Assembly (NCBI RefSeq): GCF_013388355.1
Contig: NZ_CP058246.1
Location: forward strand, 2,790,001-2,854,000
DNA length: 64,000 nt
Direction of reading: 5' to 3'
Origin: Flavobacterium sp. LPB0248
GTDB taxonomy: Bacteria > Bacteroidota > Bacteroidia > Flavobacteriales > Flavobacteriaceae
The first letter of the stretch is position 1; the number at the start of each line of letters is the position of its first letter. Shown here in pieces: positions 1 through 8,420 of this stretch. The notes below the pieces were generated by a model, which saw only the letters and a list, made by a program, of their open reading frames with translations, made no database searches and was not told the origin of the DNA. A program made the position numbers and the translations under genes.

Positions 1-160
1 AATTTACTAAACCTTTCTCTGCCAATTTTTTAAGCATATCAGTTACGGAGGAAGCTTTTGTTTCCATAATTTCCGCAATAGCATTGGTGCTGACTTCAGT
101 TTCCAAAGCGGCTGTCAGGTGATAGATCGATTTTAAGTAGTTTTCTTCTGAAAAGGTCAT
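1..160 (-). CDS. mntR: MntR/DtxR-family metal-dependent regulator (3' truncated by window edge)
   Basis: Only the first 53 residues are in the window. They read MTFSEENYLKSIYHL and continue into a winged helix-turn-helix (STNAIAEIMETKASSVTDML), which is characteristic of DtxR/MntR repressors. Members bind Mn2+ or Fe2+ and repress metal-uptake genes. The gene lies directly behind mntH on the same strand, separated by a hairpin repeat, so it is probably the autogenous manganese sensor for that transporter. Metal-binding and dimerisation domains are outside the window, so the metal specificity is inferred from context. Confidence 0.85.
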   Translation of the reverse strand, partial: MTFSEENYLKSIYHLTAALETEVSTNAIAEIMETKASSVTDMLKKLAEKGLVN

Positions 161-185
161 TCTTTTTAAGATTCAAAGGTTCAAA

Positions 186-228
186 GGTTCAGAGTTACAA
201 AGGCTTTGTTCCTTTGCAACTCTGAGCC
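186..228. repeat. Intergenic inverted repeat between mntH and mntR
   Basis: Arms GGTTCAGAGTTACAAAGG and CCTTTGCAACTCTGAGCC pair with one mismatch around a 7-base loop. Just before it the unit ATTCAAAGGTTCAAAGGTTC is a short tandem. This is one of several hairpin repeat families in the window and could attenuate read-through from mntH into mntR. Confidence 0.7.
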
Positions 229-237
229 TTTGCCTCT

Positions 238-2106
238 TTATTTAACAATCAACAAAGGTATCGAAATTTTATGTCTCAATTTATCTACTGTTGTGCCGAA
301 AAGAATATCTTTCAATCCAGTGTGGCCGTGGGTTCCCATAACGAGAATATCAAAACTTCCTTCGTTTATAATTTTCGGAATTACGCTGTTTGGTTTTCCA
401 AATCCAAGTTCGGTTTTAATCTTGAACCCTTTTTCGGAAAGCATTTCTTTATATTTTAATAATAATTTTTCGTCGATTGTAGTTTCATGGTCGTGAATAT
501 TAACGCCATACATTAAAGCGCCAACTGTTTCTACAATGTGAATGAGCGTATATTCGGTGTCAATGCCACCCAATTCAAAGGCTTTGTTTAAAGCTACTTC
601 GTCTGCACGTGAGAAATCGACAGAAATAGCAATATTTTGAATGCTCTGACTTTGTTTAGGCGAAAAATGAAGATTCAGCTTGTGCGGTGAATGATTTATT
701 GTTTTTGATTTGAATTTGGCGATAAATGGTTTGAATACAATATACAGCAATAAAGCTGAGAACCCGAAAGCTAGTGGAACAACCGTAAACCAAAGGACCA
801 TTGGATGATTGGAGCTTGCTAACCACGACGTAATTTCGTCATAAACCAGTTTCGCATTTAAGGAAACAATGATAGTAGCAATAATCCACGAAACAAATTG
901 AGTAGTTCTGGAAATATGAAAACCATTCATTTTCGATTTATCGCTCACAAAATGAATCAATGGAATTATGGCAAATCCAAGCTGTAAACTCAATATAACC
1001 TGGCTCAGAATTAAAAGTTTTCCGGTTACACTTTCGCCATAAATTAAAATTACGATTACGGCAGGAATAATAGCAATTAAACGTGTTATGATTCTTCGAA
1101 CCCAAGGCTGAATTCTGAAATGCAGATAACCTTCCATAACAATTTGTCCGGCAAGCGTGCCTGTTACGGTCGAACTTTGTCCAGCAGCGATTAAAGCGAC
1201 GGCAAATAAAACTGGTGCCCATTTGGTTCCTAACAACGGTTCAAGAAATTGATGCGCGTCTTGAATTTCGGCCACTTCATACATTCCGTTTTTATGGAAA
1301 GTTGCGGCTGCAAGAATCAGAATAGCAGCATTTACAAAGAAAGCTAGGTTTAAGGCAATTGTAGAATCGATTAAATTGTATTTTAAAGCCTGTTTGATTC
1401 CCGCTGGTGTTCTGTCAAATTTTCTGGTTTGCACTAAAGACGAATGCAAGTACAAGTTGTGAGGCATAACAGTTGCTCCGATAATTCCGATAGCAATATA
1501 TAAAGCGGCTGAATTTGGTATCGAAGGAATAAGTCCTGCTAAAACTTTGCCCATTTCTGGCTCTGCAAAAATCATTTCGAAAATGAAAGAAAAGCCAATT
1601 ATGGCAACTAAAGCAATAATGAAGGCTTCCATCTTGCGAATTCCTTTATTGATCAGGAAAAGCAGTAAAAAGGTATCTAAAACGGTAATGAGAACTGCTT
1701 CGAGTAACGGAATTCCGAAAAGAAGATTAATTCCGATTGCCATTCCAAGAACTTCGGCAAGATCGCAAGCCGCAATTGCAATCTCAGCTAAAAAATATAA
1801 AATGTAGTTGATGTATTTGGAATAGGTTTCTCTAGAGGCTTGCGCAAGGTCACGCTGTGTTACAATTCCGAGACGTGCGCTTAAACTCTGCAATAGCAGA
1901 GCCATTAAGTTACTCATTAATAAAACCCAGACTAAAGTGTATCCGAATTGACTTCCGCCGGCAATATCAGTCGCCCAGTTTCCTGGATCCATATAGCCGA
2001 CACTTACAAGATAAGCGGGACCTAAGAAGGCTAAAATTTTTCTAAAACCCTTTTTTTTATTTTGTGTAGCAACCGATTCGTGGACTTCTTCTAAAGATTT
2101 GGTCAT
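238..2106 (-). CDS. mntH: Nramp Mn2+/Fe2+ transporter fused to a C-terminal universal stress protein domain
   Basis: Proton-coupled divalent metal importer of the inner membrane. Residues 25-430 form the Nramp core, with the metal-site motif DPGN at 40-43 (TM1) and MPHN at 214-217 (TM6). Residues about 470-622 form a UspA domain ending in the ATP-site pattern GTHGHTGLKDILFGTT, which fits G-2x-G-9x-G-T. Classical MntH is about 410 residues, so the Usp module adds roughly 190. The protein leads an operon with the MntR-type regulator behind it, and a palindromic operator lies upstream. Manganese is the likely main substrate given the regulator; iron cannot be excluded. The role of the Usp domain is not known from sequence; nucleotide-dependent gating is a guess. 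Confidence 0.93.
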   Translation of the reverse strand: MTKSLEEVHESVATQNKKKGFRKILAFLGPAYLVSVGYMDPGNWATDIAGGSQFGYTLVWVLLMSNLMALLLQSLSARLGIVTQRDLAQASRETYSKYINYILYFLAEIAIAACDLAEVLGMAIGINLLFGIPLLEAVLITVLDTFLLLFLINKGIRKMEAFIIALVAIIGFSFIFEMIFAEPEMGKVLAGLIPSIPNSAALYIAIGIIGATVMPHNLYLHSSLVQTRKFDRTPAGIKQALKYNLIDSTIALNLAFFVNAAILILAAATFHKNGMYEVAEIQDAHQFLEPLLGTKWAPVLFAVALIAAGQSSTVTGTLAGQIVMEGYLHFRIQPWVRRIITRLIAIIPAVIVILIYGESVTGKLLILSQVILSLQLGFAIIPLIHFVSDKSKMNGFHISRTTQFVSWIIATIIVSLNAKLVYDEITSWLASSNHPMVLWFTVVPLAFGFSALLLYIVFKPFIAKFKSKTINHSPHKLNLHFSPKQSQSIQNIAISVDFSRADEVALNKAFELGGIDTEYTLIHIVETVGALMYGVNIHDHETTIDEKLLLKYKEMLSEKGFKIKTELGFGKPNSVIPKIINEGSFDILVMGTHGHTGLKDILFGTTVDKLRHKISIPLLIVK

Positions 2107-2125
2107 TGTAAAAGTATTGTTTTCA

Positions 2126-2158
2126 CAAATATAGAGAAAAATTATATTCGCGAAACAA
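2126..2158 (-). promoter_or_regulatory. mntH promoter
   Basis: On the minus strand TATATTTG (2133-2126) matches the Bacteroidota -7 element TAnnTTTG, and TTG at 2158-2156 gives a -33 element 22 bp upstream. The mntH start codon follows about 20 bp after the -7 box. Confidence 0.65.
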
Positions 2159-2161
2159 TAT

Positions 2162-2179
2162 TTTTAGACGAGTCTAAAA
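2162..2179. promoter_or_regulatory. Candidate MntR operator
   Basis: TTTTAGAC-GA-GTCTAAAA is a perfect 8+2+8 palindrome just upstream of the mntH -33 element. Its TTTAG...CTAAA shape resembles DtxR/MntR boxes, and a gene of that family is in the same operon. Binding is inferred. Confidence 0.6.
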
Positions 2180-2180
2180 G

Positions 2181-2573
2181 TTAAATGTTAGAATTTAAAC
2201 AATTCGGACACAATCCTGATAACGTAAAATTGATTTCGTTAACTTTATAATTGTGCGGCATAATGTAGCTCGGTTTTACAGTCTCAAGACAAGTAATTTC
2301 GTGGCAATTCTCGCAGCTAAAGTGGGCATGGTTGTGAATGTGTACACGTTGATGTGAATGATTGCATTTGGCATACTTCACCGTTCCATCCAAATTCGAA
2401 ATTTTATGAATTACATCTTCATTAATCAAACGGTCCAAAATTCTGTAAATGGTAACGCGATCGCACAAATCATTTAATTGTTTCTGAATTTCGGTATGCG
2501 AAAGAGCCGTTTTAGATTTCTCAAACACCTCTAAAACAGCCGTCTTTGCTGCGGTATTACGTGTAGTTTTCAT
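2181..2573 (-). CDS. Fur-family metalloregulator (Zur-like)
   Basis: A 130-residue Fur/Zur/PerR-type repressor. An N-terminal winged helix (SHTEIQKQLNDLCDRVTIYRILDRL) precedes a His-rich metal segment (CNHSHQRVHIHNHAHF) and two CxxC pairs (CENC near 87, CPNC near 122) that form the structural zinc site. It is divergent from the merC-like gene across a short region with two palindromes, the usual arrangement for an autoregulated repressor. Zur is preferred over PerR or Fur because of the palindrome sequence and the metal-transport neighbours, but the sensory metal cannot be settled from sequence. Confidence 0.85.
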   Translation of the reverse strand: MKTTRNTAAKTAVLEVFEKSKTALSHTEIQKQLNDLCDRVTIYRILDRLINEDVIHKISNLDGTVKYAKCNHSHQRVHIHNHAHFSCENCHEITCLETVKPSYIMPHNYKVNEINFTLSGLCPNCLNSNI

Positions 2574-2597
2574 TTTTTACGAAATTAAAATTTAAAC

Positions 2598-2647
2598 GCA
2601 ACAATGTTGCAATTGATAAAATTGTATATATTTGCAACAAAATTGCA
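2598..2647 (+). promoter_or_regulatory. merC promoter with two Fur/Zur-like palindromes
   Basis: GCAACA-A-TGTTGC (2598-2610) is a perfect 13-bp odd palindrome overlapping TTG at 2607-2609 (-33). TATATTTG at 2627-2634 is the -7 element, 17 bp away. A second palindrome TGCAA-N5-TTGCA (2633-2647) covers the probable start site. A repressor here would block the merC-like gene and possibly the divergent regulator. Confidence 0.6.
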
Positions 2648-2666
2648 TTAAGCAAAAGTACACATA

Positions 2667-3020
2667 ATGAAGAAAATAAGCACATCCTTTTACGATATTT
2701 TAGGAATTTCGAGCGCAACCATTTGTCTGGTGCATTGCTTGATTTTTCCTCTTTTAACGATTCTCCCTTTAGGATTGAGTCACAACCCAATTATAGATTT
2801 ACTATTTGCTTCGATAGGTTTATTTGCAATTCTCAAAATTATAAAAAAATCAGCTCTTTTGGTATCGTCTATTTTGGTTGTTTCAATGGCGCTGATTTGG
2901 ATTAGTATTTTGACAGAACTCTTTTTCGAAATTCATTTTGATTTGATCTATTTCGGTGGAATCGGAATGATCATCGGACATTTAATCAATTACAAATTAC
3001 ATAAAAAACAAAATCATTAA
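2667..3020 (+). CDS. MerC-domain inner-membrane protein
   Basis: A 117-residue protein with four predicted membrane helices and the MerC signature near the N terminus, CLVHCLIFPLL, which provides the paired cysteines that carry Hg2+ in true MerC. No mer operon (merA, merR, merP) is present. In Bacteroidota such proteins are often linked to Zur-type regulators rather than mercury resistance, so a role in zinc or other soft-metal uptake is more likely. The gene is followed 10 bp later by a flavoprotein oxidoreductase that is probably cotranscribed. Confidence 0.8.
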   Translation: MKKISTSFYDILGISSATICLVHCLIFPLLTILPLGLSHNPIIDLLFASIGLFAILKIIKKSALLVSSILVVSMALIWISILTELFFEIHFDLIYFGGIGMIIGHLINYKLHKKQNH

Positions 3021-3030
3021 AAATAGAAAT

Positions 3031-3936
3031 ATGGAACAGAAGCATTTTGAAGTGATTATCATTGGTGGCAGTTATAGCGGATTATCTGCCGCAATGAGTT
3101 TAGGACGTTCGTTACGTCAAGTTTTGGTTATCGACAGCGGTTTGCCTTGCAACAGACAAACACCGCATTCTCATAATTTTATTACACAAGACGGTGAGAA
3201 ACCAGCAGTTATTTCGGCGAAAGCCAAATTGCAAGTAGACATTTATAAAACGGTTCAATTTTTTAACGGACTTGCTGTAAAAGCAGTTAAGACAGAAAGC
3301 GGTTTTGAAATTACAACCGAATCGGGAACTGTTTTTACTTCAAGAAAAGTATTGTTTGCAACTGGAGTTAAAGACCTGATTCCTAAAATTGAGGGTTTTG
3401 CGGCTTGTTGGGGAATTTCGGTTTTACATTGTCCGTATTGTCATGGTTATGAAGTTAAAAACGAAAAAACAGCGATTATTGCCAATGGAGAAATGGGATT
3501 TGAATATGCCAAATTGATTTCGAATTGGACTAAAGATTTGCGATTGTGCACCAATGGGAAATCAGCTTTGACTTTGGAACAAACTCAAATTTTGAAAGAA
3601 AAAGGTATTTTAATTTTTGAAGATGAAATAGATTCGTTTGAACATAATGAAGGTTATATTAAAAATATCATTTTTAAGAATGGAGAAAAAGTAGAGGTTA
3701 AAGCTATTTATGCAAGACCGCCTTTTGAGCAGCATTGTCCAATTCCTGAAACTTTGGGATGTGATACTAGCGAACAAGGTTTGTTAAAAGTAGATGCGAT
3801 GCAGAAAACAAATATCGCTGGAGTTTTTGCTAGCGGAGATTGCACAACACAAATGCGATCTGTGGCCATTGCGGTTTCAACAGGTTCTTTTGCTGGCGCA
3901 GTGATTAACAAAGAACTTATCGACGAAGATTTTTAA
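3031..3936 (+). CDS. Thioredoxin reductase-like NAD(P)/FAD oxidoreductase
   Basis: A 301-residue pyridine nucleotide-disulfide oxidoreductase. The FAD-binding dinucleotide fold is at the N terminus (GGSYSG at 12-17), the redox CPYC lies at 134-137, and the C-terminal FAD motif is ASGDCTT. The NADPH-side glycine motif is degenerate (ANGEMGFEYA), so the electron donor may differ from canonical TrxB. It follows the merC-like gene after 10 bp and shares its metal-responsive promoter. A soft-metal or disulfide reductase role coupled to the membrane protein is an inference. Confidence 0.85.
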   Translation: MEQKHFEVIIIGGSYSGLSAAMSLGRSLRQVLVIDSGLPCNRQTPHSHNFITQDGEKPAVISAKAKLQVDIYKTVQFFNGLAVKAVKTESGFEITTESGTVFTSRKVLFATGVKDLIPKIEGFAACWGISVLHCPYCHGYEVKNEKTAIIANGEMGFEYAKLISNWTKDLRLCTNGKSALTLEQTQILKEKGILIFEDEIDSFEHNEGYIKNIIFKNGEKVEVKAIYARPPFEQHCPIPETLGCDTSEQGLLKVDAMQKTNIAGVFASGDCTTQMRSVAIAVSTGSFAGAVINKELIDEDF

Positions 3937-3954
3937 TTAATAGAAAAGATTGTT

Positions 3955-4021
3955 AAACCATATAAGTTATATAAGCTAATTTAAGTTAGTGCTAAATGAA
4001 CTTATATAACTTATATGGTTT
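3955..4021. repeat. Perfect 21-bp-arm inverted repeat, terminator-like
   Basis: The arm at 3955-3975 (core CATATAAGTTATATAAG) is perfectly complementary to 4001-4021, with a 25-base loop, and an A-rich run follows. It lies after the oxidoreductase stop. The core TATAAGTTATATAAG recurs near 50239 and in part near 51691, so this is an interspersed repeat family that may also terminate transcription. Confidence 0.75.
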
Positions 4022-4084
4022 TAAAAAAAAAAACTAACATATTGAATTCAATCAGTTTGAAAATTTTTATTTTAAGAATAATTA

Positions 4085-4125
4085 TTTGTCAAATTTAATT
4101 TTTAGTTTTGTCTAAATTTAATTTT
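4085..4125 (+). promoter_or_regulatory. Promoter region of the TonB receptor with an imperfect direct repeat
   Basis: TAGTTTTG (4103-4110) matches TAnnTTTG and the ATG follows 21 bp later. Two near-identical units, TTTGTCAAATTTAATTTT (4085-4102) and TTTGTCTAAATTTAATTTT (4107-4125), bracket it with a 22-bp period, suggesting a regulator bound twice on the same DNA face. Confidence 0.5.
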
Positions 4126-4131
4126 ATAAGA

Positions 4132-6384
4132 ATGAAATATTTATTTTTGACAATGTTAATAATTTCAACAAAAAGTGTTTTCTCTCAAAATATTACTGGA
4201 AAAGTAGAAAGCATACTTCCTATTGATCAAGAAATTACCATTCGTTTGTTTAATACAAACTTTAAAACACAAGCTGATTCTTTAGGATTTTATAAATTAG
4301 AAAATATCCCAAATGGAACGTATAAAATAAACGTAACCTCAACAGGATTTAAACCCATAACCCACAGAATTACAGTTGTAGAAAATGAAAATTTGAATTT
4401 GGATTTTGAATTGGAGGAAGATCAAAACGAATTGAACGAAGTGGTCGTTTCGGGTACATTAAAACCTGTAAAACGATTAGAAAGCGCCGTTCCTGTTGAG
4501 GTATATTCACCAACATTCTTCAAGAAAAATCCAACACCAAGTATTTACGATGCGCTTCAAAACATAAATGGCGTTCGTCCACAGTTAAATTGTGGCGTTT
4601 GTAATACGGGCGACATTCATATCAACGGACTCGAAGGGCCATATACTTTGGTGATGATTGACGGAATGCCAATTGTGAGCAGTCTTTCTACGGTTTATGG
4701 CTTGTCTGGAATTCCGAATTCTTTGGTGGAACGAATCGAAATTGTAAAAGGTCCAGCCTCGTCTCTTTATGGAAGTGAAGCGGTTGGAGGATTAATTAAT
4801 ATCATCACTAAAAATCCGACTAACGCACCCGTTTTTTCAGCCGATTATTTTACGACTTCTTATTTTGAAAGTAATCTAGATTTGGGAATGAAATTTAATG
4901 CGGGAAAAAAGGCGATTTCGCTTATTGGTGTTAATTACTTCAACTATGATCAAGTAATCGATAAAGACAAAGATAATTTTACCGATGTAACGCTTTCTGA
5001 ACGTATTTCGGTTTTTAATAAATGGAGTTTTCAGCGAAATCAAAATCGTCTTTTTACCATTGCTGTGCGCGGAATGTACGAAGACCGCTGGGGCGGAGAT
5101 ATTCGTTGGGAGAAAAAATACCGAGGTGGTGACGAAATTTACGGCGAAAGCATTTACACCAAAAGAGCCGAATTAATTGGAAGTTATCAATTGCCGTTTG
5201 AAGAAAAACTGATGCTTTCGTTCTCTGGAAACGTGCATTATCAGAACAGCCGTTATGGAACAACATCTTATATCGCCAATCAGAAAATTGGTTTTTTGCA
5301 GCTGACTTGGGATAAAAAAATTGGTCGAAACGATTTATTAGCAGGGATCGCCAGCCGATATACCTATTATGACGACAATACAACTGCAACAAAAGAAGCC
5401 GAAAATACTTGGCTACCTGGAATTTTTGTTCAGGACGAAATTACCTTTTCTCCAAAAAGTCAGGTTTTGCTGGGAATGCGTTACGATTATAACTCGATTC
5501 ATGGATCTATTTTCACACCAAGATTTGCTTACAGATTTAAGGCAAACGAAAACACCATTTTTAGATTAAATGCAGGAACTGGGTTTCGTGTTGTGAATTT
5601 ATTTACCGAAGATCATGCCGCATTAACGGGTTCTAGAGACGTCATTATTAAAAATGATTTGAAACCCGAACAGTCTATAAATGTGAATTTGAATTATATT
5701 CAGAAAATCAATTTTGGTAATGGAACGTTTATGGGAATTGAAACAACTGCTTTTTACACTAGGTTTAGCAATAAGATTATCTCAGATTACGAGACTAATC
5801 CAAATGAGATTATTTACGACAATATTGATGGTTACGCCTTAAGTCAAGGAATTAGCACGAATATCGATCTTAATTTTCCATCGGGATTAAAGTTTATAGT
5901 CGGAGCCACGGTTTTAGACAATAAAAACGTTGAAAATGGAATTTCTGAAAGACCTTATTTGACGGAGAATTTCACTGGAACTTGGAGCATTTCGTATAAA
6001 ATTCAGCCTTGGAACTTGTCGATGGATTATACCGGAAATGTTTATAGTCCGATGAAATTGCCTTTGCTTAGCGAGACCGATCCGAGAAGTCCAAATTCGC
6101 CTTGGTACAGTATTCAGAATATTCAGTTTACCTATTCAGGTTGGAAAGATTTTGAAGTTTATGGAGGAATTAAAAATCTGTTGAATTTTACTCCGAAACA
6201 GAATAATCCGTTTTTGATTTCGAGAACCAATGATCCTTTCGACAAAAATGTGCAATACGATTCGGCAGGAAAAGTTCTGGTTACGCCTGATAATCCCTAC
6301 GGTTTGACATTTGATACGACGTATGTATATGGACAGAACCAAACTATTCGTGGATTTTTAGGATTGAGATATACTTTTAGGTAA
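4132..6384 (+). CDS. TonB-dependent outer-membrane receptor
   Basis: About 750 residues. A signal peptide ends at VFSQ, then a CarboxypepD-regulatory-like beta-sandwich, the plug (INGLEGPYTLVMIDGMPIVSS, IEIVKGPASSLYGSEAVGGLINIIT) and a 22-strand barrel ending in FLGLRYTFR. The plug contains an unusual NCGVCNTG cysteine pair, which may bind a metal. The in-frame TTG 24 bp upstream lies inside the -7 element, so the ATG before the signal peptide is chosen. A periplasmic thioredoxin follows. The substrate is unknown; a metal or metal chelate fits the cysteines and the neighbours. Confidence 0.9.
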   Translation: MKYLFLTMLIISTKSVFSQNITGKVESILPIDQEITIRLFNTNFKTQADSLGFYKLENIPNGTYKINVTSTGFKPITHRITVVENENLNLDFELEEDQNELNEVVVSGTLKPVKRLESAVPVEVYSPTFFKKNPTPSIYDALQNINGVRPQLNCGVCNTGDIHINGLEGPYTLVMIDGMPIVSSLSTVYGLSGIPNSLVERIEIVKGPASSLYGSEAVGGLINIITKNPTNAPVFSADYFTTSYFESNLDLGMKFNAGKKAISLIGVNYFNYDQVIDKDKDNFTDVTLSERISVFNKWSFQRNQNRLFTIAVRGMYEDRWGGDIRWEKKYRGGDEIYGESIYTKRAELIGSYQLPFEEKLMLSFSGNVHYQNSRYGTTSYIANQKIGFLQLTWDKKIGRNDLLAGIASRYTYYDDNTTATKEAENTWLPGIFVQDEITFSPKSQVLLGMRYDYNSIHGSIFTPRFAYRFKANENTIFRLNAGTGFRVVNLFTEDHAALTGSRDVIIKNDLKPEQSINVNLNYIQKINFGNGTFMGIETTAFYTRFSNKIISDYETNPNEIIYDNIDGYALSQGISTNIDLNFPSGLKFIVGATVLDNKNVENGISERPYLTENFTGTWSISYKIQPWNLSMDYTGNVYSPMKLPLLSETDPRSPNSPWYSIQNIQFTYSGWKDFEVYGGIKNLLNFTPKQNNPFLISRTNDPFDKNVQYDSAGKVLVTPDNPYGLTFDTTYVYGQNQTIRGFLGLRYTFR

Positions 6385-6400
6385 AAGATTTAAACTAAAT

Positions 6401-6466
6401 TTTGCCACAAATTACACGAATTATCACGAATTTTAATTTGCGTAAATTCGTGTAATTTGTGGCAAA
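6401..6466. repeat. Perfect 22-bp-arm inverted repeat between receptor and thioredoxin genes
   Basis: Arms at 6401-6422 and 6445-6466 (core TTTGCCACAAATTACACG) are fully complementary around a 22-base loop. The loop begins with a shorter copy of the ATTACACGAATT motif (ATCACGAATT). No U-run follows on the plus strand, so it is better read as an interspersed hairpin than an intrinsic terminator. Confidence 0.75.
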
Positions 6467-6479
6467 CAAGACAAAAAAA

Positions 6480-6941
6480 ATGAAAAAGCTGTTTCTCTTA
6501 ATTCTCTTCGGAATAACTTCAACAGGATTCTGCCAATTAAAAAGCAGCACTTTTGAAGAAATAGACAACTTACAGCAAATCCAAAAACGAAAAACCATTG
6601 TTTTCATTCATACTGATTGGTGTCAATTTTGCCAGAGAATGAAATCCACAACTTTTAAAGATCAGGAAATTATCAGGAAATTAAACTCCGATTTCTATTT
6701 TATTGATTTCAATGCAGAGGAAAAGCGAGATATTACATTCAACAACCATATTTTTAAGTACAAACCTTCAGGAAATAATGTTGGAGTTCATGAGCTGGCA
6801 TTGCAGCTTGGAACAATCAATAATCAGATTGCATATCCGACTTTGTGTGTTTTGAATGAGAAAAACGAAATCATTTTTCAGTATAATATTTATGTAGGCA
6901 CAAAAGAATTCAAAATACTTTTAGAAAAATTGAAAGAGTAG
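6480..6941 (+). CDS. Periplasmic thioredoxin-family protein
   Basis: 153 residues: a signal peptide (MKKLFLLILFGITSTGFCQ) followed by a thioredoxin fold with WCQFC at 47-51 (redox C48 and C51) and a cis-Pro segment AYPTLCV. The spacing and the FIHTDWCQFCQRMK segment resemble SoxW/DsbD-gamma-like thioredoxins. An in-frame GTG 21 bp upstream lies in the hairpin repeat and would spoil the signal peptide, so the ATG is preferred. It may reduce the cysteines of the preceding TonB receptor or help release a metal ligand; this is inference. Confidence 0.8.
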   Translation: MKKLFLLILFGITSTGFCQLKSSTFEEIDNLQQIQKRKTIVFIHTDWCQFCQRMKSTTFKDQEIIRKLNSDFYFIDFNAEEKRDITFNNHIFKYKPSGNNVGVHELALQLGTINNQIAYPTLCVLNEKNEIIFQYNIYVGTKEFKILLEKLKE

Positions 6942-7223
6942 GAATCATACTTCTTTGATTATGAAATAAATAAGAGTTTCTTAATAATATCTTTTAAAAT
7001 TAATTCGTAAATTGGTGAAAAGCTTTACAAATCGGAAACGTTGTTGATAATCAGTTATATATGTTTTTTGCTTTGTTAATTAACAGCTTTTTATAATGTT
7101 CTCATACAATATAAAAATTATGGAAAGAGTTTTAAGAATGAAGTAAGATGTTGAATTTATTGAGATTCAGATCATTTCATTATTAAAAACAGAGAGAAAA
7201 TTAAGCTTATATAAGAGGATAAT

Positions 7224-8420
7224 ATGGGGATATTTAAAAGTATTAAGCGCTATTATACACGAAAAGAAGAAATTAAGAACCAGCTTGATCAGTCAATACC
7301 AAATTATAATACTTACAACCCATTAAATAAAACTATTGTTTTTTTTAATATCCACATGCCAGCTCCTGAACATGATTCGGGTTCTAACAGGCTGAAAGAG
7401 ATTATATTGTTTTTCAAAAGCAAAGATTATAATTGTATTATTTGTTCAAAAAATACTTTTCGAGATAATGGTTACGTCACTTATTTCAGTAAGTTAGGCG
7501 CGATCGTTTTTGTAGAAAACAATCAATATTCGAACTATTTTGATTTCATAGAATCGATTCCTAAAGTTGATTTTGTGTGGTATTACGGAGCAAAAGCTTT
7601 AGGCCGGAATGTAAAAAAAGTATCCAAAATTTTTCCGCTCGCTACGTCACTTTATGATATGGTAGATATTCATTTTCTGCGGTATAAAAGAGCAATTAAG
7701 ATTAATCCCAGCCGAATTTCATTAACAAAAAACTATTTGAAGTTTTTTTGGATCGAAACAAGATTAGCCAAAAAAGTAGATTTAGTACTAACTATTTCTA
7801 ATGTCGAAAATGAAATTATGGCAAAGTATATCGATGAACGCAAATTGATGATACTTTCTAATATACATTACTTAAAAGTGAGTAAAGATGAACTTTTGCC
7901 TTTTGAAGATCGTGAAGACTTGCTTTTTATAGGTTCGCAACATGAACCTAATGTTGATGCGGTCAATTATTTATACCATGAAATAATGCCATTAGTTTGG
8001 AAGACAAATAACACGATAAAAGTAAATGTTATAGGCAATCTCAATGAAAAGCTTAAAAATATTACAGATTCGAGATTTATTTTTAGAGGCCATGTATGCG
8101 ATATAAAACCATTATTTATTACAAATAAAATGATGGTTGCTCCTTTGCGATATGGTGCAGGCGTAAAGGGGAAAATCGGTCAAGCTTTTGAGTATTATTT
8201 GCCAGTTGTTACGACATCGATCGGTGCGGAAGGCATGAAGCTGGTTCAAGAAAGAAATGCTTTGATTTATGATGCTAAAGAGGAATTTGCTTCGGCGATA
8301 CTTAATTTGTATGGAAACAAATCGCTTTGGCTGGAATTGCAGCAAAACTCTGCAGAAAGTTTAGAACCATTCTCAAATCATGCATTAGAAGCATTGTTTT
8401 TAAAATTAGAATCGCTGTAA
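7224..8420 (+). CDS. Glycosyltransferase, GT-B fold (GT4-like)
   Basis: 398 residues. The C-terminal half has the GT4 donor-binding region (DLLFIGSQHEPNVDAVNYL, then GAGVKGKIGQAFEYYLPVVTTSIGAEGM), where the usual EX7E is shifted to a K-x-G-x-A-F-E pattern. The N-terminal half is the acceptor domain. No signal peptide or membrane helix, so cytoplasmic. It converges with the next glycosyltransferase gene and overlaps its end by 15 bp. It likely adds a sugar to a surface polysaccharide or O-antigen-like glycan; donor and acceptor are unknown. Confidence 0.85.
   Translation: MGIFKSIKRYYTRKEEIKNQLDQSIPNYNTYNPLNKTIVFFNIHMPAPEHDSGSNRLKEIILFFKSKDYNCIICSKNTFRDNGYVTYFSKLGAIVFVENNQYSNYFDFIESIPKVDFVWYYGAKALGRNVKKVSKIFPLATSLYDMVDIHFLRYKRAIKINPSRISLTKNYLKFFWIETRLAKKVDLVLTISNVENEIMAKYIDERKLMILSNIHYLKVSKDELLPFEDREDLLFIGSQHEPNVDAVNYLYHEIMPLVWKTNNTIKVNVIGNLNEKLKNITDSRFIFRGHVCDIKPLFITNKMMVAPLRYGAGVKGKIGQAFEYYLPVVTTSIGAEGMKLVQERNALIYDAKEEFASAILNLYGNKSLWLELQQNSAESLEPFSNHALEALFLKLESL

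Noticed and set aside
2667..3020. Mercury resistance determinant
   Set aside because: Only a merC-like gene is present, without merA, merR, merT or merP.
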